The notes under the pieces are model-generated. The model saw only the letters and a list, made by a program, of their open reading frames with translations, searched no databases and was not told the DNA's origin. 64,000 nt of DNA from Pseudomonas sp. A34-9. Lineage in GTDB: Bacteria; Pseudomonadota; Gammaproteobacteria; Pseudomonadales; Pseudomonadaceae. Positions 34,048 through 41,168 of the stretch are shown piece after piece; positions within the stretch are counted from its first letter, which is position 1, and every line of letters begins with the position of its first letter. A program made the position numbers and the translations under genes. Where the stretch lies: positions 2,568,501-2,632,500 of the forward strand of contig NZ_CP119967.1 of the NCBI RefSeq assembly GCF_029543085.1, written 5' to 3'.

Positions 34048-35109
34048 TCAGCCTGCCAGGCAGGCGGCGAAGCCCTGGTTCAGCGCCGCGCGATCCAGGT
34101 CGCGGCCGATGAACACGATCTTGCTTGAGCGCGGCTCCGTGCCCCATGCGGTCGAGGCACGGAACTCCACCAGGCTGTGCACGCCTTGCAGCACGTAGCG
34201 CTGGTCTTCGTTGGCCACCGCGAGTACGCCTTTCATGCGATAAAGATTGTCGGCCTGAGAGGAGCGCAGCTCGCTGATCCAGCGATGGAACGCCATCAGG
34301 TTGACCGCGCCGTCCACGGCGATGCCTACCGATGACACGCTTGGGTCGTGTTGGTGATCCTGCTCTTCAATAGAGTGCTCTGCGTGATGCTCATGGTCGT
34401 GGTGATCGTGATCATGCTGGTCCGCGCCGATTTCCATCAGCTTCTGCGTGCATTCAAACGCACCGATACCGAGGATTTTGCTCAGGTCGATTTGCGCATG
34501 GGTCGAGGTCACCAGATCCGCTGTGGCGTTCAAACCCCTGATCTTGCCGCGCAGGGTTTCCACCTCGTCGCTGCTGACCAGATCGACCTTGTTGATGACA
34601 ATCCGGTCGGCGCAAACAATCTGATCCACCGCCTGATTGTCGACGCCGTCCAGCTGCAAATCCTCCAGGTGTTGGGCGATGTGCTTGGCGTCGACCATGG
34701 TCACGATCGCGTCGAGTTCGACTTCATCGGCGATCGGGTCATTGATGAAAAAACTCTGCGCCACCGGGTACGGATCGGCCAGGCCGCTGGTTTCGATAAG
34801 GATGTGATCAAGGCGCACCGGGCGCGCCACCAATTCGCGAACGATGCGCACCAGATCCTCGCGAACCTCGGCGGTGCAGCACACGCAGCCGTTGACCATT
34901 TCGTAGATTTCTTCGGTTTCCGAGCTGAGGACGAGGTCGCCGTCGATGCCGACTTCACCGAATTCGTTTTCGATCACAGCGATTTTGCGTCCGTGGTTTT
35001 CCTTGAGGATGTAGTTGAGCAGGGTGGTTTTACCGGCACCGAGGAAACCGGTGAGGATGGTCACGGGGATTTTGGTGTTGCGGGTTGGCGCGTTGAAAGG
35101 GGTGTTCAT
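34048..35109 (-). CDS. CobW/COG0523-family metallochaperone GTPase
   Basis: A 353-residue GTPase that should deliver a metal, probably zinc, to a client enzyme. Motifs are GFLGAGKTT (P loop), the metal-binding GCVCCT, GEVGID, NKVD (guanine recognition), and a histidine- and aspartate-rich loop around QHDHDHHDHEHH. The C-terminal CobW domain follows. AAGGAG precedes the ATG at 35109. Its place among zinc-type amidohydrolases suggests it loads one of them. A REPIN lies on each side. Confidence 0.93.
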   Translation of the reverse strand: MNTPFNAPTRNTKIPVTILTGFLGAGKTTLLNYILKENHGRKIAVIENEFGEVGIDGDLVLSSETEEIYEMVNGCVCCTAEVREDLVRIVRELVARPVRLDHILIETSGLADPYPVAQSFFINDPIADEVELDAIVTMVDAKHIAQHLEDLQLDGVDNQAVDQIVCADRIVINKVDLVSSDEVETLRGKIRGLNATADLVTSTHAQIDLSKILGIGAFECTQKLMEIGADQHDHDHHDHEHHAEHSIEEQDHQHDPSVSSVGIAVDGAVNLMAFHRWISELRSSQADNLYRMKGVLAVANEDQRYVLQGVHSLVEFRASTAWGTEPRSSKIVFIGRDLDRAALNQGFAACLAG

Positions 35110-35152
35110 GGTGAGGCTCCTTATCTGTGTTTTTTGTCGGAGTACGATCAAC

Positions 35153-35242
35153 TGTGGGAGCGAGCCTGCTCGCGAATGCGGTGTGTCATTGAGCGGTGAT
35201 GCCGACTGACCCACCGCTTTCGCGAGCAGGCTCGCTCCCACA
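35153..35242. repeat. REPIN overlapping the 3' end of the UbiX gene
   Basis: Inverted REP arms (TGTGGGAGCGAGCCTGCTCGC) at both ends. The right half, 35186-35242, lies inside the UbiX reading frame and encodes its last ~19 residues. Confidence 0.9.
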
Positions 35243-35815
35243 GGGTTCTGGGTGTTCTTGCCAGCGTCGCGCAGTGCCGGCATCAAGGCCAAACAAGTCG
35301 AGCACCCGACCAAGGCTGTGATCGACCATCTGCCCGAGGCTTTCCGGGCGGGCGTAGAAGGCTGGCACCGGCGGGGCGATGATCCCGCCCATCTCGGTGA
35401 CGGCGGTCATGTTGCGCAGGTGAGCGAGGGTCAGCGGGGTTTCGCGGGCCATCAGCACCAGCGTGCGGCGCTCCTTGAGGGTGACGTCGGCGGCGCGGCC
35501 AATCAGCCCCGATGACGTGCCGGTGGCAATCTCCGCCAACGTGCGCATCGAACATGGCGCGACCACCATGCCGAGACAGCGAAACGAGCCGCTGGCGATC
35601 CCGGCGGCGACGTCGTCGGCGCGGTGGTAATGACTGGCCAGTGCGGTGACGTCGGCCAGTTTATAGTCGGTTTCGTGGGCCATGGTCAGGAGTGCGGCAC
35701 GGCTGATGATCAGGTGGCTTTCGATGTCCAGCTCATTCAGCAATTGCAGTAAACGCACGCCGTAGATGAAGCCGGACGCGCCGCTGATGCCGACCACCAT
35801 CCGTTGCCGGTTCAC
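35186..35815 (-). CDS. UbiX-family flavin prenyltransferase
   Basis: The 209-residue enzyme prenylates FMN to give the cofactor of UbiD decarboxylases. GISGASGFIYGVRLL (FMN site), HLIISRAA, VVAPCSMRTLAEIATG, and ARETPLTLAHLRNM are all typical. The GTG start overlaps the UbiD stop codon by 4 bases. The final ~19 residues (from about EPCGSEPARES) are encoded by a REPIN rather than by family sequence, so the original C-terminus has probably been replaced. It pairs with the UbiD gene just upstream, as expected for a dedicated cofactor supply. Confidence 0.9.
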   Translation of the reverse strand: MNRQRMVVGISGASGFIYGVRLLQLLNELDIESHLIISRAALLTMAHETDYKLADVTALASHYHRADDVAAGIASGSFRCLGMVVAPCSMRTLAEIATGTSSGLIGRAADVTLKERRTLVLMARETPLTLAHLRNMTAVTEMGGIIAPPVPAFYARPESLGQMVDHSLGRVLDLFGLDAGTARRWQEHPEPCGSEPARESGGSVGITAQ

Positions 35816-37197
35816 GATTCAAGCCCTTTGAGCAGAACCCGCGCGCGCTCCAGAACTTCCTGATCAAGCTGCGCCTTGATCCCGTCAAAACCCGAACCAC
35901 GCGTGGCATCCAGGCCCATCCGCGAAGTCGTGCCATTGACCGAGGACGAAGGATCGAGCGGACTGCCCGGCAAACCATCAATGGTAAAAATATCCAGGTG
36001 CGGCTGGAAGTGCGTGGCCAGGGCCCACAGCACCTGACTGTCATCACTGATGTCGATATCGCTGTCTACCGCGATCACGGTTTTCAGGTACGGATCCCAG
36101 CCGAGCAGGGCCAGCATGATCTGCCGTGCCTCGCCGTCGCGGCTTTGGTCCAGTGCGACGTAGCAGTGAAAGTGCGTGCCGGAATTGGGGTAATGCACGG
36201 CGGTGACGGCGGGGAAGCGTGCCTTGAGTTTTTCGCTCATCTCGGCTTCGCGGGGCAGACGGGCGAGCGTCAGATGCTCGGCGTAGCGCCCGCCCATCAC
36301 GTCGACCAGCCAGGCGTCTTTGCGCCTTAACAGGGTGTCGACGCGCAGCACATTGTTGGTCGAGCGATCCGAGGAATAACCGCTGAATTCGCCGAACGGG
36401 CCTTCCTCGGCATAAGCCGCCGGGTCGATGGCGCCTTCCAGAACGAACTCGGCATACGCTGGCACACCGATGCCGTAGCGCGGCGTTTTCACCAGTTCCA
36501 GCGGCGCGCCGAACAGTCCGCCGGCTACGGCGCGTTCATCGCTGCCGTACGGCAAGCGTGCAGCGGCGGCGAGCATGAACAGCGGATGTGCACCAACCAC
36601 CATCGCCACGCGTAATTCTTCGCCACGTTCGCGGGCGGTTTGCAGCATCCGCCACAGATGACCGCGTGAATGCAGGCTGGTGGCGAGCGCCTGGCGGGCG
36701 TGGCGCATCGAGCGGTGGTAGCTCATGTTGGCGATGCCGGTCAGCGGGTCTTCGGCAACGATGATCGCGTTGGTGATGTACGGTCCGCGATCGCTGTCGA
36801 AATGCTTGAGCATCGGCAGCAGCGCCAGATCCAGCGCTTCGCCTTCGAACACTTCATCGAGGATCGGGCCGCTTTCCACGTAACGCGGTGCGATGGGCCG
36901 GTTGGCGCGGGTTTGAAAGGTTTCGTGCAACTGCGCAGGCGTTACGCCGAACAGGCGGGCGATGCGGGTTCGCGAGGCGAACAGGTTGGTTGCCACCGGT
37001 ACGCCGAGGTTGCCGACGTGTTCGCAGATCAGCAGCGGATCGCGGCCCTGGGCGGCGAGGGCATCGACCAGGGCGGTGACGTCCTGATCGGCGGAAATGG
37101 CTTGGGTGACGGTCAGCACATCGTCCGGGTACTCACGGCGATAGGCGTCGATGAACACGTGGAAGTCCTGAGAATCACCGAGCGTCGAACGGGTCAT
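35812..37197 (-). CDS. UbiD-family decarboxylase
   Basis: The 461-residue prenyl-FMN enzyme reversibly decarboxylates aromatic or alpha,beta-unsaturated acids. Visible family signatures are NMSYHRSMRHARQALATS, GPFGEFSGYSSDRSTN (with active-site Glu) and VIAVDSDIDISDDSQV. Length is slightly short of UbiD proteins acting in ubiquinone synthesis (about 490), and the gene lies in a catabolic cluster, so a pathway-specific substrate is more likely. GAGGTG is upstream of the ATG. It overlaps ubiX-like by 4 bases. Confidence 0.92.
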   Translation of the reverse strand: MTRSTLGDSQDFHVFIDAYRREYPDDVLTVTQAISADQDVTALVDALAAQGRDPLLICEHVGNLGVPVATNLFASRTRIARLFGVTPAQLHETFQTRANRPIAPRYVESGPILDEVFEGEALDLALLPMLKHFDSDRGPYITNAIIVAEDPLTGIANMSYHRSMRHARQALATSLHSRGHLWRMLQTARERGEELRVAMVVGAHPLFMLAAAARLPYGSDERAVAGGLFGAPLELVKTPRYGIGVPAYAEFVLEGAIDPAAYAEEGPFGEFSGYSSDRSTNNVLRVDTLLRRKDAWLVDVMGGRYAEHLTLARLPREAEMSEKLKARFPAVTAVHYPNSGTHFHCYVALDQSRDGEARQIMLALLGWDPYLKTVIAVDSDIDISDDSQVLWALATHFQPHLDIFTIDGLPGSPLDPSSSVNGTTSRMGLDATRGSGFDGIKAQLDQEVLERARVLLKGLES

Positions 37198-37335
37198 GGT
37201 GTCACCTCGTAAAAAGCAGGCACGCAGGGGTGAGGGGGCATTCGCGCAGCCAGCCGTTGGCCTGCCGGTCGAGCGAAACGCCGGTTCATCTTCGTGCCTG
37301 TAAAGTCGCTGTGTTCCGGTCGTAACACTGAGCCC

Positions 37336-37425
37336 TGTGGGAGCGAGCCTGCTCGCGAATGCGGTAGGTCATTCAAAATTGATGGCGACTGACTCACCGC
37401 TTTCGCGAGCAGGCTCGCTCCCACA
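37336..37425. repeat. REPIN
   Basis: Inverted TGTGGGAGCGAGCCTGCTCGC arms spanning 90 bp in the gap between the UbiD and first amidohydrolase genes. Confidence 0.92.
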
Positions 37426-37442
37426 TTGGGTTTTGTGTGTGG

Positions 37443-38348
37443 CTACAAGTACGTGGTGGTCAGGCGTATGTCGGCCTCGGCCAGATCCTTGGGCGGTGGC
37501 GTCGGTTCGATCCCGCACAACCGGGCAATGTTGTTGCCCAGATAGTCCTCGAGATGATCCTCATCAATCCCCAGGCCTTGCGGTGCCGGCGAGCACAACA
37601 CCTCAAGTTCGCGCAGCCACATCCCCGGCTCGTTCGGCGGTGAGTCCGTGCCGAACACGATCTTGTTGCGCGGCAGTTCCTTGGCGAATTCGACGATCCG
37701 CGACTGGAAGCACCAGCCCGATTCGCAGTACACGTTCGGCGTGTCCATAGCCATCCAGAACGCTTCGAACGAGTAGTTGCCGCCGGTCTGGATACCGAAG
37801 TGACCGATGATGAAATTGACCATCGGGAATTCGCGGATGATCGGGTAGAACATCGTCGGAATCGTGTACGGGCCGTCGCCGGTGTGGATCAGCACGACAA
37901 TGTTGTACTTGGCGCAGACCTTCATCGCCGGACGCAGCCAGTCGAGTGCGCGGTCCGGGCGATAGCCGTGCATGTTGGCGTGCAGCTTGAGCATCTTGAA
38001 GCCGTATTCCTTGATATGGAATTCCAGCTCCGCCGCACCGTTTTCCGGTCCCCAGCGCGGGTTGAAGTTGAAGTTGCCGATGAAGCGATCCGGGTACTTC
38101 ACGCAGAGTTCGGCGACGTAGGACATGTAGTCGCGCACGCCCTCACGGCCCCGGCGGTTGCCGTCGCGATAACCGGTGTTGCCCGGTGGCGGCTGGATGA
38201 AACCCATGTCGATGCGGCGCGGCTTGCCGTTGATCATGTACGGGCCGTCCATCAACTTGAGCATGCGCTCGCCGGTGAACGGTTCGCCGGTGTGGCGCCA
38301 GGCCTCGTCGACCAGGTTGGTGGGGTGCAGATGGGTATCGATAATCAT
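37443..38348 (-). CDS. Amidohydrolase_2 (TIM-barrel) enzyme, intact metal site
   Basis: The 301-residue protein belongs to the PF04909 group (which includes ACMSD and gamma-resorcylate decarboxylase). It starts MIIDTHLHPTNLVDEAW, with the HxH metal ligands, and continues with KLHANMHGYRPDRALDW, HTGDGPYTIP, HFGIQTGGNYS and the aspartate in FGTDSPPNEPGMW. AGGAG precedes the ATG. Its start is 4 bases after the stop of its paralog, so they are co-transcribed. It may hydrolyse or decarboxylate a ring-derived acid; the substrate is unknown. Confidence 0.87.
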   Translation of the reverse strand: MIIDTHLHPTNLVDEAWRHTGEPFTGERMLKLMDGPYMINGKPRRIDMGFIQPPPGNTGYRDGNRRGREGVRDYMSYVAELCVKYPDRFIGNFNFNPRWGPENGAAELEFHIKEYGFKMLKLHANMHGYRPDRALDWLRPAMKVCAKYNIVVLIHTGDGPYTIPTMFYPIIREFPMVNFIIGHFGIQTGGNYSFEAFWMAMDTPNVYCESGWCFQSRIVEFAKELPRNKIVFGTDSPPNEPGMWLRELEVLCSPAPQGLGIDEDHLEDYLGNNIARLCGIEPTPPPKDLAEADIRLTTTYL

Positions 38349-38352
38349 CGGT

Positions 38353-39282
38353 TCAGCTCCTGGCCAGTTGAGTGGTGACGGGGCGCTTGAGTTGCGCCTC
38401 TGCTTCGGAAACGGAACGCGGTGGCGGGGTTGGCTCGAGGCCGATCATCCGCGCGGTGTTGTTGCCCAGATAGTCTTCGAGGGTGTCCTCGTCGAGGTTC
38501 AGGCCTTGCGGCGGTTCGTGGCAGAGCACTTCGAGCAGGCGCAACCACATGCCCGGTTCGTTCGGCGGTGTGTCGGTGCCGAAGAGGATCTTGTGCGTCG
38601 GCAAGACCTTGGCGAATTCGACGATCCGCGATTGCAGGCACCAGCCGGATTCGCAGTAGACGTTGGGCAACTCCATCGCCCATTGCATCGGTTCGAACAC
38701 GTAGACTCCGCCGGTCTGCACGCCGAAGTGGGCCATGATGAAATCGACGTTGGGAAACTCCTTGATCATCGGCACCCATTCCGACGGGATGCTGTATGGC
38801 CCGTCGCCGGTGTGCAGCTTGACCGGAATGCCCAGCTCGGCGCATTTCTCGAAGCACGGACGCACCCAGTCGAGGGCACGGTCAGGCCGGTAGGCGTGCA
38901 TGTTGGCCTGCATTTGCACCATCTTGAAGCCGTGTTCCTTGACGTAGCGTTCGATCGCTTCGACGCCGTTTTCAACGCCGCAGCGCGGGTTGTAGACGAA
39001 GCAGCCGATGAAGCGATCCGGGTAGGTCTGGACCATTTTCAGGGTGTAGGCCATGTAGGCATCGATGGATTCACGGCCGGTGAGGTCACCGTCGGTCCAG
39101 GTGTAGATCGTGTTGCCTTGCGGTGGCTGGATGAAGGCTTTGTCGATACGGCGCGGCTTGCCGTTGACCATGTACGGGCCATCCATCATCTCCAGCAGAC
39201 GCTCGCCGGTGAACGGGTCACCGTCATGCCTCCAGGCGAGGTCCACGAGATCCGTGGGATAGCAGCTGATATCGATGATCAT
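38353..39282 (-). CDS. Amidohydrolase_2 paralog lacking the N-terminal HxH metal motif
   Basis: A 309-residue close paralog of the next gene, sharing long segments such as GERLLEMMDGPYMVNGKPRR, HAYRPDRALDW, HFGVQTGG and FGTDTPPNEPGMWLR. Its N-terminus reads MIIDISCYPTDLVDLAW: the two histidines of the paralog's DTHLH are replaced by Ser and Tyr. The other histidines (KLHTGDGP, AHFG) and the Asp are kept. It may form a hetero-oligomer with its partner, use a different metal set, or be a non-catalytic subunit. AGGAG precedes the ATG at 39282. Confidence 0.85.
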   Translation of the reverse strand: MIIDISCYPTDLVDLAWRHDGDPFTGERLLEMMDGPYMVNGKPRRIDKAFIQPPQGNTIYTWTDGDLTGRESIDAYMAYTLKMVQTYPDRFIGCFVYNPRCGVENGVEAIERYVKEHGFKMVQMQANMHAYRPDRALDWVRPCFEKCAELGIPVKLHTGDGPYSIPSEWVPMIKEFPNVDFIMAHFGVQTGGVYVFEPMQWAMELPNVYCESGWCLQSRIVEFAKVLPTHKILFGTDTPPNEPGMWLRLLEVLCHEPPQGLNLDEDTLEDYLGNNTARMIGLEPTPPPRSVSEAEAQLKRPVTTQLARS

Positions 39283-39516
39283 TGCAGTCGATCTCCTGAT
39301 AGCGGGGAAGGGAGCCTTGCGGCTCTCGGCATCCACGTCCCGGGCAATCGGCCGTTTCTATGCGCAAGACACGCGCATTCCCTCGCCTGTTCGCATCCGG
39401 CCCGGGTGGGTGGTTGCTGAGGGCGAGTATTGGAAAGGGGGGCGGGGTTCGTACAATATTAATTGGGTGGGGTGGTGATACTTCTGGGATATGGGTCTTG
39501 GATCAAGAGCCTTGCC

Positions 39517-39693
39517 CTCACCCCAGCCCTCTCCCGGAGGGAGAGGGAGCCTACGGAGGTGTCTTGCGGTTTACATCGACCTGAAAGACCCAGTCGATTA
39601 TGGATTCACAGCTGAGCGTTCACGTCGGCGTAATTCGTCAATATTCCCCGATCGGTCCCCTCTACCTCTGGGAGAGGGCTAGGGTGAGGGCAG
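39517..39693. repeat. Inverted CT-rich repeat pair
   Basis: CCCTCACCCCAGCCCTCTCCC at 39517 faces GGGAGAGGGCTAGGGTGAGGG at 39671, an inverted pair of the repeat seen at 31-300. The right copy lies partly inside the LysR reading frame and supplies its C-terminus and stop. Position 39283-39661 otherwise holds no gene. Confidence 0.8.
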
Positions 39694-40585
39694 CATTCTC
39701 AAGCGTACTCAGAGCCAACTGTTTGATCGCTTCAACCACCGGCGCGACCCGCTCTGCCTGCCCATGCGGCCACACCGCGTAGAGGTTGTAATGCGCCGCA
39801 ATCTGCGCCTCGTTCAGCGCCACCAACCGCCCACTGCGCAACGCATCAGCGGCCAGTAATCCACGCACCAGTCCCGCGCCAACCCCGGCCTCAGCCGCGG
39901 CAATCAGGTTCGCCGCATTATCAAAAATCACCCGCGCCGGCGGTTCGACGGGCGGCATTCCGGCCGCATCCAGCCACGGAATCCAGGAGCGTCGCGTATA
40001 GCCCAACAGCGGCAGTTCGAGGATTTGCGCCGGGCTCAACGGCACCTGTAAACCGTAGCGCTCAAGCAACGCCGGCGAAGCCACCGCCAACACCCGGTCG
40101 CCGCAAATCTGCGTCATCTCACAGTCATCCCAATCGCCATAGCCATAACGCAACGCCAGATCGACCCGCTCAAACGTACTGCGATCACTGCGCGGCATCG
40201 ACAGCAGCGTCACCTCGTAATCCGGCAGTCCATCGAGCAACTGCGGCAAGCGCGGATTGAGCCAGCTCTGCGCCAGTTCACTGTCGACATCCAGGGTCAG
40301 GCGTTGCGCCACGCTGCGGTTCTTCACCGAAGAGATCGCCCGGTCGATTTGCGCCAGGCCATCCGACAACACACTGGCAAACAACTGTCCGGCGTCAGTC
40401 AGGTTGCTGCCGCCGCCTTCACGGACGAACAGCGGCTGGCCAATGAAATCTTCCAGCGCGCGGATCTGCTGGCTGATCGCGCTGTGCGTGAGGTCGAGCT
40501 TGCGCGCCGCACTGGAGAAACTGCCGCTGCGCGCCGCGTGGATAAACGCGCTCATGGACTGCACCGACGGGTATCGCTTGTACAT
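39662..40585 (-). CDS. LysR-family transcriptional regulator
   Basis: A 307-residue regulator with the winged helix at the N-terminus ([44 protein letters not shown]) and a substrate-binding domain. It is divergent from the molybdenum hydroxylase genes (118-bp gap) and upstream, on the same strand, of the amidohydrolase pair, so it may control either unit. The last ~10 residues ([10 protein letters not shown]) are encoded by the CT-rich repeat, so the original end has been altered. Confidence 0.9.
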   Translation of the reverse strand: MYKRYPSVQSMSAFIHAARSGSFSSAARKLDLTHSAISQQIRALEDFIGQPLFVREGGGSNLTDAGQLFASVLSDGLAQIDRAISSVKNRSVAQRLTLDVDSELAQSWLNPRLPQLLDGLPDYEVTLLSMPRSDRSTFERVDLALRYGYGDWDDCEMTQICGDRVLAVASPALLERYGLQVPLSPAQILELPLLGYTRRSWIPWLDAAGMPPVEPPARVIFDNAANLIAAAEAGVGAGLVRGLLAADALRSGRLVALNEAQIAAHYNLYAVWPHGQAERVAPVVEAIKQLALSTLENAALTLALSQR

Positions 40586-40703
40586 GTTGTTAGTCCTGCT
40601 TACAGCGGTTGGCAGAAATCGTCGCTGGCCGCGTGTTGCTCAGGGTTCCAATAATCGGTCACCAGGCCCGCACAAAGACGGGCCGCTCTTTTGGAGCCTG
40701 ACA

Positions 40704-41168
40704 ATGATTGCATTCACGGTTAACGGCGAACGACGCGAGCTGGATGAAGCGTCCTCCTCCATGCCCTTGTTATGGGTACTGCGTGATCAACTGAAACTCA
40801 CCGGCACCAAGTTCGGTTGCGGCATGGGCCTGTGCGGTGCCTGCACCGTGCACCTGGACGGTGTCGCGGTACGTTCCTGCCAGTTGCCGGCGGCCGCCGT
40901 CGCGGGCCACAGCATCACCACCATCGAAGGCCTGTCGCCGACGGAAAACCATCCGCTGCAACTGGCCTGGGTCGCCGAAGATGTGCCGCAATGCGGCTAC
41001 TGTCAATCCGGGCAGATCATGTCCGCCGCTGCGTTGCTCAACACCGGTGCGGCGGTGACCGACGATTCGATCCGCAATGCGATGTCCGGGAATATCTGCC
41101 GCTGCGGCACCTACGGGCGCATCAACAAAGCGATCAAACGTGCGGCGAATGCGCCGAAGGAGGCGTGA
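40704..41168 (+). CDS. [2Fe-2S] subunit of a molybdenum hydroxylase (IorA-like)
   Basis: A 154-residue protein with two [2Fe-2S] clusters: the plant-type motif [15 protein letters not shown] and the second cluster [10 protein letters not shown] with CRCGTY. It is the small electron-transfer subunit of a xanthine-oxidase-family enzyme. GGAG lies 8 bases before the ATG. The stop overlaps the start of the large subunit (ATGA). A 20-base hairpin (GGCCCG...CGGGCC, 40666-40685) stands just before the ribosome site. Confidence 0.92.
   Translation: MIAFTVNGERRELDEASSSMPLLWVLRDQLKLTGTKFGCGMGLCGACTVHLDGVAVRSCQLPAAAVAGHSITTIEGLSPTENHPLQLAWVAEDVPQCGYCQSGQIMSAAALLNTGAAVTDDSIRNAMSGNICRCGTYGRINKAIKRAANAPKEA

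Noticed and set aside
35110-35313. N-terminal extension of the CobW protein
   Set aside because: The extension is a translation of the REPIN; the ATG at 35109 has a strong AAGGAG site.
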